This document shows, one piece after another, positions 39,937 to 49,541 of a stretch of 64,000 nt of DNA (the first letter of the stretch is position 1; each line of letters begins with the position of its first letter). The translations under genes were made by a program, and so were the position numbers. This DNA comes from Asparagopsis taxiformis. Lineage: Eukaryota; Rhodophyta; Florideophyceae; Bonnemaisoniales; Bonnemaisoniaceae. Location of the stretch: NCBI GenBank assembly GCA_030407315.1, contig JALQPE010002792.1, positions 42,733 through 106,732 on the forward strand. Reading direction: 5' to 3'. A model generated the notes under the pieces. The model did no database searches. It was not told the origin of the DNA and worked only from the letters and a program-made list of their open reading frames with translations.

Positions 39937-42222
39937 TCAACCATCCTCCATTACGCCAAAACCGTTATCAGCAGTGGCTGGATGGCGCCGCTCCATGCCC
40001 CCATACTGTGGGGCATTGATTTCGACATTCAGGTTTGCACTCAGGTGTCCAGCATATGGGTCAACGACGAAAAGTTCTGCGCCAATTAGTCCTTGCGCAA
40101 TCACACAATCCATTACAGCACCGAGGTTTGACGTAATATGCGATTGAATCCAATCCTCGGACACTAGAACAAGTGATGAGCAGCGGTTTACATCATCAAC
40201 GACATGAACAATTCCAGACCCCTCTCCGCTTTGCCACACTTCAACAGCCTCTCTCGTCACAGTACGGCTTGCAAACACATGCCGTGACTGTGCACTAGTC
40301 CGCTGTTCGCTCTCGACAACGTCCGTTTCTTCCCTTGCTTGCGAGCCTTGGAGACAAGACATGCAGTACACCACCATACCAACTAATTGCTGAAAAGCTA
40401 CCCCCACATATTGACTGTACCGCCTTGTAAACTCCTTCTGCCGTGCACCTCCTTTCCCCTTCGGTTCATCCAAACACTCCACAGTAGTCACTAGCCAAGC
40501 ATCCAGGCGCGCCAGCGTTAGTATGCTCGTCTCTATGTCCATTACTTGTTCTGGTCGTATCGAATACCCCCTGAAGATGTCCAGCACATTCACAGCTACT
40601 CGGTTGTTAAACCATGCATCACCATTCACTTCCATTTCGAAGCTGTCAGGAACCATGCCTTTGCTGTATCGCAGCTCTGAGAACGGTGCCGTTCGCCACC
40701 TCCCCATATCCAAATCACCGTTGCTTTCCCGTTTCAAAAGCTTCTCAGAAGCTTCGCGCTTTTGATCCTCTCGCTCGTCCATCTCAGCTCGCGTCGTCAG
40801 CGTCGTGCATCTAGACATTAATTTCGTGTACCCCAGCGAACCGAACAATCTGTCCCTCGCATTACGCTTCCGTGCACTCATCACGTCGGACAGTTTCTGC
40901 GTCACCTTCACTTTCAATTCCTTGCTCCCCGCCACAGCCTCTTGACAGCACACACGCTGCTCCTCATCGGAAAACACATCACACCACGGACTTTGACGCA
41001 GTACGTGTCGCACCAAGTCATTCAGCAGATCACTCTCGTCTCTGTACGAAGGTGTATACCACTGCAGATTCTTGATGATATAGCCCGGAGGGGTAGCAAT
41101 ATATCCTACACCGTTTTCGCTCCAAAGTGTCCCTTCTACCGGCTCTACCTCGATGGTACGTCCAGTCCAACGTCTCTGCGTTTGTTCCGCTATAGGGTCC
41201 AGCTCCATAGTCTCGTTCTTGCACCACTTTGTCAGGTTTTCCTCAACCGCCCTAAGAACTCCAAGGTATTTCACAGGAATGGCTTTCTGTATTTTCGACT
41301 TACCGCCACCGTGATCACTGATTCTACCTGTTCTCGCAATTGCAGTAAGGCTGGCATTTTCCGCCTGCAGAGTCTTCACCTTAGCCTCCAACGCAACTAT
41401 CTCCGTGGTGAGCGCCTTGTTTGCTATGTCCTGGCTAAACACTTTTTTTTCCAGCTCCGCGATCTTCTTCTTCTGCGCATTGATGCGACTCGCCATTAAA
41501 TCGATGGATTCCGGCGGATGCAACCTCTCTGCCCTCACCGTCCCCCCATCTCCCACGCTATCGGGAATATGATGTCCTCCATCGGCAATAGCCTGACGTC
41601 GCGGGGGCGTTACGCGCATATTTGGCACCAATGACAGTCTGTTGTGACGAGGCCCGCACTCCGGCTGCTCTCTCCCCTCAGTACCACCTGACCGCCGATG
41701 ATAGTTGGCATCCTGTGAACGTTGCTCAGAAACAACATCCCTTGCCGCTATCCTCGGGTCCCTGACTGCATTACCTGCTGGGGCTGATGTACTCGGCATA
41801 GTTGGCGCAGTGGGGGTCACAGCCTCCAGTGTCTCGGGAACCCCCGGCTGGGACTCCGTCTGCAGCACCTCCGCATCTGCCAACCCGGGAGAAACTACCT
41901 TTGCCATAGCACTCTGCCGCAATTCCAACATGTTTTGAGCCACTATCATGTCATCATCATGATGTTCACTGTCCCTGCGAGCACGCTTGCCTCGGTCAAG
42001 CCCCATCTCTCTCCGCGCCGTTCCTCCTTCCTCACTTTCTCGCTGCGGATCCCCAGTTCTGCGCCGGTCCGTCTTGCGACTACCGGACCGCGGTTCAATG
42101 CTGCCGGTAGGCCCAGACCGCTTCTTCGCACGGGATTGTCGGGCACTCGATACAGCAGCTGCTGACCGGGTTTTCTGGAGGCCCGGAGGCTTTGGAGCTT
42201 TCTTCGCAATACGCGGCGGCAT
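39937..42222 (-). CDS. Coiled-coil accessory protein of unknown function
   Basis: 761 residues, uninterrupted, ending 77 bases from the end of the transposase gene and facing it. The first 90 residues are strongly basic with several Lys/Arg clusters that look like nuclear signals. Residues about 100-240 are low in order and rich in Pro, Arg and Gly. A clear coiled coil covers about 245-300 (RINAQKKKIAELEKKVFSQ, LEAKVKTLQAENASL). The C-terminal 450 residues look globular, with WCKNETMEL, WYTPSYRDESDLLNDLVRHVL and VAVNVLDIFRGYSI, but match no family I know. The position suggests the accessory gene of the Plavaka-like element, comparable to the second protein (TNPA-type, DNA-binding) of CACTA elements. 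That role is inference. Confidence 0.72.
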   Translation of the reverse strand: MPPRIAKKAPKPPGLQKTRSAAAVSSARQSRAKKRSGPTGSIEPRSGSRKTDRRRTGDPQRESEEGGTARREMGLDRGKRARRDSEHHDDDMIVAQNMLELRQSAMAKVVSPGLADAEVLQTESQPGVPETLEAVTPTAPTMPSTSAPAGNAVRDPRIAARDVVSEQRSQDANYHRRSGGTEGREQPECGPRHNRLSLVPNMRVTPPRRQAIADGGHHIPDSVGDGGTVRAERLHPPESIDLMASRINAQKKKIAELEKKVFSQDIANKALTTEIVALEAKVKTLQAENASLTAIARTGRISDHGGGKSKIQKAIPVKYLGVLRAVEENLTKWCKNETMELDPIAEQTQRRWTGRTIEVEPVEGTLWSENGVGYIATPPGYIIKNLQWYTPSYRDESDLLNDLVRHVLRQSPWCDVFSDEEQRVCCQEAVAGSKELKVKVTQKLSDVMSARKRNARDRLFGSLGYTKLMSRCTTLTTRAEMDEREDQKREASEKLLKRESNGDLDMGRWRTAPFSELRYSKGMVPDSFEMEVNGDAWFNNRVAVNVLDIFRGYSIRPEQVMDIETSILTLARLDAWLVTTVECLDEPKGKGGARQKEFTRRYSQYVGVAFQQLVGMVVYCMSCLQGSQAREETDVVESEQRTSAQSRHVFASRTVTREAVEVWQSGEGSGIVHVVDDVNRCSSLVLVSEDWIQSHITSNLGAVMDCVIAQGLIGAELFVVDPYAGHLSANLNVEINAPQYGGMERRHPATADNGFGVMEDG

Positions 42223-42400
42223 AATGAAGCCTTCCCGGAAGCGATGGAAGGATTGAGTTGCACGAGATACAAAAAAGATTGCTGTATAGTGTCGGTAACC
42301 ACAACGGTCTGCGATGAACGTTCAGGTCAAGTACCGGAGAATACGCCAACAGTCCAGATTGTATACGGTAGGCAGTCATCAACAGTATTTAATGAGGTAC

Positions 42401-42720
42401 AATTACAGCTGTCGAGCTAGGCCGCGAGCACCCCTATGTCCGGAAGACGTCCTGATTTGAATTAAAATTTGGGCTATTCTCAAAAACATGCACATGTGAA
42501 CATGTTTTTGAGATGGGGGTGTGCCGTACGGCACAATCGACCCGCTGAAATCGATGTTTTTTGCAATATTTTTTTCTGCCCTGAATTGTAGAATTTCTGG
42601 GCTGGACAGCAATGCAACTGAGCTGGACATCCACCGGGCGTCCATTTCAACTTGGTCTTGTATTTTGCATCTGCACGCATAACAGCAACCAAGCAGTCAG
42701 GTTCACTGCTCGGACGAAGT
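42401..42720 (+). repeat. GTGCCGTACGGCAC-family repeat, copy 4 (left end of B)
   Basis: The palindrome is at 42521-42534. It matches 48793-48470 inverted, including the inner stretch with CAGCAACCAAGCAG and AAGTGCAC. Confidence 0.8.
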
Positions 42721-42877
42721 GCACCTAGAGTGTGAACGATTGGTTTTTGACAGGCGAGTACTGCCGAATAGGTTTCACCCTGGACTAATGGTGGCTGGAC
42801 ATTCTGCATTATATGATATACTTCAACTCTGGAACGTAGCTTTATTTGTAGTCGAAATGAAAACATCTTTCGTGACC

Positions 42878-45800
42878 CTAATTCCATGCTCTAAACGCTG
42901 TCCCATAATGAACGTAGAGCTCCTGCCCCGGACGGATATCGCGGATTGCACGTACTACAATGATCTTCGGATTTTCTAGGTCCTTCGCCTTGAGCTTCTT
43001 CCCCGTCGAACCGCTGCTGTAGTTCTCGACAAACTCGACGTTGGCCATCCGCCTGGTGTCTTCCGCCGGAGTGTCCTCACCTCGCAAATACCGCGGGTCG
43101 TTGATGAACTGCGCCGAACAGAACGGAGCCGGAACAATCCAAATTGGATGCTCGATGTTTTCGTCGTCCTCCGCTGTTGCATACAGCTTGATGGCATACA
43201 TCAAGAATGTTTCCTTCGTTATCGCCATGTGACCCTCTCCGTACGCGAACCTCATCGACTCCTTGCTCATATCAGAGTACACAACAGTTCCGTAGTATGC
43301 ACATACTTCGTCACCAACATTAAATGTCTGTTCAGCGAAGAGCCCTCTTCCTGCATTTGGATGCTTAATCAGCGATGGTCGAACGCTCAATTTTTTCGCA
43401 ACACAATCGTGTGCCCGCATCACGCGAGGGTTTTCAGTTTGCAACCAGCGGCGCAGGGAAGGTGGCCAATAATGTACCGGTTTCTCCATGTGCTCGCGCG
43501 ACGCAATCGACTCTGGGCACAGCTGCCAGAGGTACTGCCGAATATATTTCGGGAACCTCTGGTACAGGGGAAGGCCAGGTGGGGGTTCGATGATCCTGCG
43601 TTCCCTCTGCGTACGCATCGTGACAGAGGGGGACGCCAAGAACTTCTCAGCACTCTGTTTCGCTTCTGTCGTGACCCTCATGTCAGTGTTGTTTGAAAGA
43701 ATTACACGTGACATGACTGCACACAGCTTTGGAAGCGATCGTACCACACACAATTTGTCCATGTCACTGCCGACGAAAACACGGTGCTCAGGCAAGCTCA
43801 TAGCTGCTTTTCCCGTTGCGAAAGTGCCAGAGAATGGATCGACAACAATATCACCAGGCTGTGAATGCTGGCTGATCAACTCCATCATGAGAGCGACGCT
43901 CTTCTGCTCTGCACGAACTCTGACCGTAGCACCGGTTGTGCTCCTTGTTCGCCACACCATCTCATTCGAATCGATGGCGGGCATATTGATGGTGACGTTG
44001 CACCACGCCGGGTACGTGCCGTCCATGTATCCGTGGTTCCTATAGGCCACCATCTCGCTTCCGGTCTTGAACGGAACACCTCGCTTCCAGAAGTGGATAG
44101 CGACCTCTGCCATGTTCATGCGTTGGTACCTCTTCCGCCCCGGCATTTGATAGAGGTGCCCAGGTAGTCGGACAAACAACAGAGGTACCTCGTCAACGAA
44201 GAAAACTGAATTCCGAACGACGTCCTCCTCCTCCTCCTCATCCGCACTTTCTTCGCCACTGTGCTGCGATGCTTCGGAGTCCGAATTCATGGACGTAACC
44301 TCTTCTTCATCCGACCCGTCATCACTGGCAGCATCATCGGTTGGGCCTTCTGACTGCGGTCCTTTGTACGTTTCCAAGTAATGGAACCATTCGTAGAACT
44401 GCAAAACGGAGCAGAACACGATGCCGTGGCCACCGGGGCGCAACAGCTCGTCAAACACTTCGATGCTAGCCTGCATATCTTCTGCAGTTAGCCTGTCGTA
44501 CGAAGAGTTGGAATCGTTCCTCTTACGACGAACATTGTAGGGCGGATCAGTCAGAATGAGCTGAACGTTGCCCGTGATGGGCACGTGTTCTCGGCTCTCG
44601 TCGGCACTGACCAAATCTTCGAAAGGGACGTCGTACACCCGGCAATACTGACTCATTTTCGAAAGAAAGTCCTTTGCGAGAGCCTGCCCTTCACTTTCCT
44701 GCTCTTCTGTCGCATGGGGTGACGGTGACGGGGGAGACGGCCCTTGGGCAGTAAGACTGGTCCTCCCAGGTCCAAGTTGAAGCCTGGTTGTGTGTCTTGT
44801 CGACGGAACCAAACCTCTCCCTCCTGTGTTGCGACGAGTGGGAGTGTCATCAACCGGCTTGGGGACCTTTTCTGCGTCCGCGGCTTGTGGTGCCGGGCGG
44901 AGGACAGCCATAACGTCTTCGTCGAGGGTGTCAAAATACGCTGGCAGCTTGTCCGGATTTCCGCTTGAGAAGTATATTTCCAGTGCCCCCCAGCGGTCGG
45001 ACTCCGGCCAGGTGTACAGGTCCGGGTTGACGATAAGAAACTGCAACCGGTCGAAGAACTTCCTCACAAGGTCCCTAAATGCACTGTGCTGCGCACTGGT
45101 TCTTGTCTCTACTTTTCCACCATATCCATCAGGATGAGATAGGGGAGCTTTGTTGTGGTAGAGATCTAGCTTCTGCTCCATCGGTGCGAATAGACCTTCA
45201 TCGAGCACGTCAAACCAATGCTCACTGCTGTCGAAAATGATGTACGGCGCCATCAACTCTTCGAAGCTGGAAAACTTTGCGGCGTAGGCCACATCGGTCC
45301 AAGCATGGTATAAAACTTGAACCACGTAACAAGCTCGATTAGTGCTTTTCCGATGGGCTGGGACGCGTGCGGCTTCGTTCCCCTCTTCGGCCGCATCTCC
45401 TATTCGGCGACGCGGCAGGTTCTTGTTGTGATTTCGGATGATAGACAACGCTTGGAAATACATCAATACCTCGAACGTTTCCGGTGGAGCAAGAACGAAG
45501 GCGCTTGGTTCCCCGCGCTGCGGCGCCTGTAGTGGCGAAGGAAGCATGTTACATCCAATAAGGAAGGTCTGCGGCACGATCCCAGAAAGGATGCAGTGCT
45601 CAACCCATTGCCCGATACGCTCATCCTGTCTTGAAAACTCGGCAATGGGTAATGCCAGACGAACAATCTGCTTGGCTCGCTCAACGTTCATCTCTGCCAT
45701 GACGATTTCGGCAACATCCGCCTCGACTCCAGCATTCTTCGAACGACCGCTGAAGGACATGCTGAGTCGACCTTGCAGCGCCACAAATTGTTCTTCCGTG

Positions 45801-46066
45801 CCCTGCGCAACCCAAGCGCCAAGGTCCGCGTATGTGAAACCTCCCGGCTTGTCCGTCAAGTCTGCGAAACTTGAGTGGGCGAATAAATCCAGCAAGAGGC
45901 GGAGGAAGTCTTTGCCAGCGAGAGTAGTTTCGCGGGCGGCGCGACCTACGTTTCGACGTGTACCCATGTCACTAGAATCCTCCCAAGGGCTAGCGGGTTC
46001 GCGCAGAATTGGCACGGTTGCGTCGTCAACGATCGGATTGCTGTTGCGCCTGCGCTTATTCGTCAT
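42878..46066 (-). CDS. DNA methyltransferase fused to a SET domain
   Basis: 1062 residues from the ATG at 46066 (MTNKRRRNSNP); the frame is open further upstream but without features. Residues 1-470 are an unassigned, partly helical region. The methyltransferase has motif IV LILTDPPYNVRRK (about 503-515), ELLRPGGHGIVF, an acidic low-complexity insertion (about 575-617), VRLPGHLYQMPG, and motif I DIVVDPFSGTFATGKA (about 738-752). Again this is the permuted beta-class order of bacterial N6-adenine/N4-cytosine DNA methyltransferases. The C-terminus (about 885-1058) is a SET domain: NAGRGLFAEQTFNVGDEV with YYGT, then FINDPR...ANVEF in place of NHxxxPN, and IRPGQELYVHYG with the catalytic-type Tyr. 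SET domains methylate lysines, usually on histones. A Cys-rich post-SET segment is absent. No stop or frameshift is seen. It is flanked by inverted transposon-type repeats. Confidence 0.88.
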   Translation of the reverse strand: MTNKRRRNSNPIVDDATVPILREPASPWEDSSDMGTRRNVGRAARETTLAGKDFLRLLLDLFAHSSFADLTDKPGGFTYADLGAWVAQGTEEQFVALQGRLSMSFSGRSKNAGVEADVAEIVMAEMNVERAKQIVRLALPIAEFSRQDERIGQWVEHCILSGIVPQTFLIGCNMLPSPLQAPQRGEPSAFVLAPPETFEVLMYFQALSIIRNHNKNLPRRRIGDAAEEGNEAARVPAHRKSTNRACYVVQVLYHAWTDVAYAAKFSSFEELMAPYIIFDSSEHWFDVLDEGLFAPMEQKLDLYHNKAPLSHPDGYGGKVETRTSAQHSAFRDLVRKFFDRLQFLIVNPDLYTWPESDRWGALEIYFSSGNPDKLPAYFDTLDEDVMAVLRPAPQAADAEKVPKPVDDTPTRRNTGGRGLVPSTRHTTRLQLGPGRTSLTAQGPSPPSPSPHATEEQESEGQALAKDFLSKMSQYCRVYDVPFEDLVSADESREHVPITGNVQLILTDPPYNVRRKRNDSNSSYDRLTAEDMQASIEVFDELLRPGGHGIVFCSVLQFYEWFHYLETYKGPQSEGPTDDAASDDGSDEEEVTSMNSDSEASQHSGEESADEEEEEDVVRNSVFFVDEVPLLFVRLPGHLYQMPGRKRYQRMNMAEVAIHFWKRGVPFKTGSEMVAYRNHGYMDGTYPAWCNVTINMPAIDSNEMVWRTRSTTGATVRVRAEQKSVALMMELISQHSQPGDIVVDPFSGTFATGKAAMSLPEHRVFVGSDMDKLCVVRSLPKLCAVMSRVILSNNTDMRVTTEAKQSAEKFLASPSVTMRTQRERRIIEPPPGLPLYQRFPKYIRQYLWQLCPESIASREHMEKPVHYWPPSLRRWLQTENPRVMRAHDCVAKKLSVRPSLIKHPNAGRGLFAEQTFNVGDEVCAYYGTVVYSDMSKESMRFAYGEGHMAITKETFLMYAIKLYATAEDDENIEHPIWIVPAPFCSAQFINDPRYLRGEDTPAEDTRRMANVEFVENYSSGSTGKKLKAKDLENPKIIVVRAIRDIRPGQELYVHYGTAFRAWN

Positions 46067-46384
46067 AATGGAATGAGTGGAAAATTCGGTACAGGATGGC
46101 GACCGCTCGGCGAGACAGTCAAATTTGACGACGTATCTCGTGACGTTTGCACTCTTTCGTGAGGAACACTGGTTGATATCGAACGGAACAGAGTATACGG
46201 GTACACAGCACTGGAAAGGTCTTGAAACCCGTAACCGGTGTAGGTAATAAGTTGTGACGGATACGTGGTAGAGAAAAAATTTTAAAAAGATTGTGATTCC
46301 CTGCCTTTGAGTGTTGTACTGCAAGGCCGCCAGTCACATAGGTTGACACAGGTGCCTCACGCTTACCAGGTGAGCGACATCCGG

Positions 46385-46590
46385 ACGGCCACTGGACGTG
46401 GGGATGTCCGACTCAGATGCATTGCTGGCCAGCCCAGAAATTCTACAATTTCGGGCAGAAAAAATATTGCAAAAAACATCGATTTCGGCGGTCGATTGTG
46501 CCGTACGGCACACCCCCATCTCAAAAACATGTTCACATGTGCATGTTTTTGAGAATAGCCCAAATTTTAATTCAAAGCAGGATGCAGATA
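46385..46590 (-). repeat. GTGCCGTACGGCAC-family repeat, copy 5
   Basis: The palindrome is at 46498-46511. It lies about 320 bases upstream of the methyltransferase-SET start, inverted relative to copy 4, so the gene is bracketed by the pair. Confidence 0.85.
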
Positions 46591-46879
46591 TTCGTCTTCT
46601 ACCATTGTCAGAACACATTCGTATAACCACATTTGGAGAACCTGAGCCCAGAGCTATCGGTTTTGGCGGGAGCTAAGCCATATCTCATATAATCAGTAAC
46701 TACTTCCCGCCAGCTGAGTGGTGGAACCCCTGCTATTTCTACCAACGAGACATACGGGGTGTCAACTCGGCAATCGTATATGATTTGGGTGCTAAATTTA
46801 TTCAAGAGACGAATGGGCTTCGAAAAGGAGCCCAACTACGTCTACTTGTGATCCATGGGTATAGGACTATTCTATTCTT

Positions 46880-47210
46880 CTCCAGGCTTCCACCGTAGCC
46901 GCCTCCTCCGCCTCCGTTAATGGAAAGAATATCCGAACCGCACCTCAACATGTTCTTCATGTGATCCATGGGTACTGACATCTCACATGCTCTCCAGGCT
47001 TCCACCGTAGCCGCCTCCTCCGCCTCCGTTAATGGCAACAATATCCAAACTGGACCTCTACATGTTTTTCTTGTGATCCATGGGTACTGACATCTCACAT
47101 GTTCTCCAGGCTTCCTCCAAAGCCGCCACCTCCACCTCCGTTAATGGAAAGAATACCCGAACCGCAGGCTTCCTCCATAGCCGCCTCCACCTCCGTTAAT
47201 GGCAAAAACA
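46880..47210. repeat. 112-bp tandem repeat with Gly-codon-rich unit
   Basis: Units start at CTCCAGGCTTCC (46880, 46992 and 47104) with a truncated fourth copy near 47165. On the minus strand each unit could encode Gly-rich INGGGGGGYGGSLE, but the units are not joined into one frame. Each also has GTGATCCATGGGTACTGACA. Confidence 0.85.
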
Positions 47211-47675
47211 TCTCACCGGGCTGAAAACGGACGGACGACATTGGGTTCGTTCCGCTGCGTAGACGTTTAGAATCTTGTTAGAAAAAAGTAAACGAAAGAG
47301 AATGACATCTCATCTCTGTCGCAATATGTTCCATTTTCAAGTTCTCGGGTTCCACACCCATCAAGGCCTGGATCGAACCCTCTTCGATGGATAGGACAAA
47401 TAGTGGAAGGCTTTTAAGCCTGTGACCAAGCGGCTATTGATTGGTTGGAGGAAGGAAATTACAGAGGAAATTTAGCTGAGTACGGTGCTCGCGATAGCTG
47501 TTAGGTTAAAGTCAAATATGTGTTTCGATTATTTTTCGTACGAAAATGTCTTGCAAAAGACGATGCTTTGTCGTTCTCCTGGAGGGAGTCCGTTGCATTG
47601 CACTCAATTCGAGAGCATCGTCATGAAGGAGAGGATTCTTTCTGCTTGTTAGAATCGGTTTAGAGCACATAGCTA
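47211..47675. other. Spacer, no gene seen
   Basis: Mixed sequence before repeat copy 6. I see no coding or repeat signal beyond short frames. Confidence 0.4.
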
Positions 47676-48793
47676 ATGCATTACTGGCCAGCCCAGAAAT
47701 TCTACAATTTCGGGCACAACAAATATTGCAAAAAACATCGATTTGGGCGGTCCATTGTGCCGTACGGCACACCCCCATCTCAAAAACATGTTCACATGTG
47801 CATGTTTTTGAGAATAGCCCAAATTTTAATTCAAATCAGGGTGTCTAATTTGGCCACAACGGCCCCAGGCACTGGCCGCCGCCCCGAGTGGGGTTGTCAC
47901 TGGCTTCTGTAAGCACTAACTGTAAGGCTAAATGGCGTCTGACAAAGGGTCAATTTCAGGCTCAATACGCCAGGGACAGGTCTTGGTCCTTGTTCCATCA
48001 TGGTCCCACCCCACTCTCTCACGACCAACCTGAAATGCACGTCCGGTGGATGTCCAGCTCGATTGCACTGCTGGCCAGCCCGGAAATTCTAAAATTTCGG
48101 GCACAAAAAATCTTGCAAAAATCAACGATTTCAGCGGGTCGTTTGTGCCGTACGGCACACCCCCATTTCAAAAACATGTTCACATGTGCATGTTTTTGAG
48201 AATAGCCCAAATTTTAATTCAAATCAGGGTGTCTAATTTGGCCACAACGGCCCCAGGAACCGGCCGCCGCCCCGAGCGGGGTCATCACTGGCTTCTGTAA
48301 GCACTAACTGTGAGGCTAAATGGCGCCGGAAGATGGGTCGATTGCAGGCTTCAAGCCTAAGTTATGCTAGGGAGAAATCTTCTTCCGTGTTTCATCATGG
48401 TCCCGCCTTACTCCCTCAACAGAAACACTACTCACCCATCACGTTACTCATATTCCGTGCACTTTATATTAGTAGTGAACCCGCCTGCTTAGTTGCTGCA
48501 ATGCGTGGATGTAGGCAGCACACGACCAACCTGAAATGGACGTCCGGTGGATGTCCATCTCAGATGCACTGCTGGCCAGCCCAGAAATTCTAAAATTTCG
48601 GGCACAAAAAATCTTGCAAAAATCAACGATTTGGGCGGGTCGATTGTGCCGTACGGCACACCCCATCTCAAAAACATGTTCACATGTGCATGTTTTTGAG
48701 AATAGCCCAAATTTTAACTCAAATCAGGGTGTTCCCCGGATAAAGGGGTGCTCGCAGCCGCCCCAAAAGCCGCCTAGCTTGACAGCTGTAATT
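47676..48793 (-). repeat. Three tandem terminal-type repeats (copies 6-8)
   Basis: The palindromes are at 47757-47770, 48145-48158 and 48646-48659, all in the same orientation. Copies 6 and 7 carry GGCCACAACGGCCCCAGG and continue to a CTAACTGTRAGGCTAAATGGCG segment; copy 7 ends AAGTTATGCTAG, as copy 1 does inverted at the left window edge. Copy 8 instead ends in the AGCTAGG/ACAGCTGTAATT form found at 42401. Two subfamilies are therefore present. Confidence 0.85.
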
Positions 48794-49074
48794 TTAACAC
48801 ATTACACATCAAGGACACTGCCTGCTTCACGCCACCTCGTCAGGTTTCGAGAGCCCGACTCGGGCCCGTTCTGAACGGACACTCACATCTCGATTGCCTG
48901 TCTTGCATTCCAGCGGTCACGATAGGTGTGTACCTAACAAAATTTCGGTTGTATTGTGTTATTATTTCCAGCGATTGGCGTTCACGACCATTCTTCAACG
49001 CAACGTGAAACCTACCATCCACATCACTCCAATACGTCAACGTCAACCATCTCTTTTCCTTTCAAACAACAACC

Positions 49075-49541
49075 ATGGCGGATACGCATTTCAGCAGTTT
49101 GTTTTCAACGGTTTTGCGGCGATCAAGTGAGCGCGTCAGCGGAGTCGCGCGGACTCAAGCGCGGCGTCGATGTCAATTGTTTGCGGACGTGGACGGTGCG
49201 GCTGTGCATATTGGACGGCTTCGGTGAGCACTGCTGGTGGCGATGTTGGCCTTCCGCGCACGCTGCACAACCACAAGCTGCCGGAAACCGACGAGGCCGA
49301 CTACATCGTCATGCGCAACATTGCGACTAAGGACAAGTTCAAGGACCTCCCGTTCCCGTACATGTTTGATGGCGCCGAGGACCGCCGGAGACGATGGGGA
49401 GCATACGCCGCGGCGTTTTACCCTTGGGATACTCGGATGATGCGCCCCGCTGCGGAGGATGGCCCTAGCGACATTCGTACCCCTGCTGCAGCGCACTACG
49501 GTGTTGAAAAGGGGGCCTCAGACAGTACTGCGAGACAGTGA
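49075..49541 (+). pseudogene. Unrecognised gene fragment, mitochondrial-presequence-like start
   Basis: The ATG at 49075 opens a 49-residue frame with an Arg/Ser-rich, acid-poor start (FSSLFSTVLRRSSERVSG) that looks like a mitochondrial presequence. It ends at TGA. A second frame (LPRTLHNHKLPETDEAD, then DLPFPYMFDGAEDRRRRWG) continues to 49541 and runs into a transposon-type array from about 49505. The change of frame could be an intron, since GGTGAGC follows the first segment, or a mutation. I do not recognise the protein. It seems truncated at its 3' end by the repeat. Confidence 0.45.

Larger units (their letters stand above)
42401..48793. mobile_element. Element B: candidate transposon around the methyltransferase-SET gene
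   Basis: The left end, from 42401 (AATTACAGCTGTCGAGCTAGG), and the right end, up to 48793, are inverted copies for roughly 320 bases. Both contain the GTGCCGTACGGCAC core and GCGAGCACCCCT outside it. The right side also holds three further cores (46498, 47757 and 48145), so the right end is an array. A shorter element ending at about 46600 is an alternative. I see no clear target duplication. Only one gene lies inside. Confidence 0.55.

Noticed and set aside
46802..47098. Minus-strand Gly-rich peptide frame
   Set aside because: It is the 112-bp tandem repeat read in one frame; units change frame between copies.
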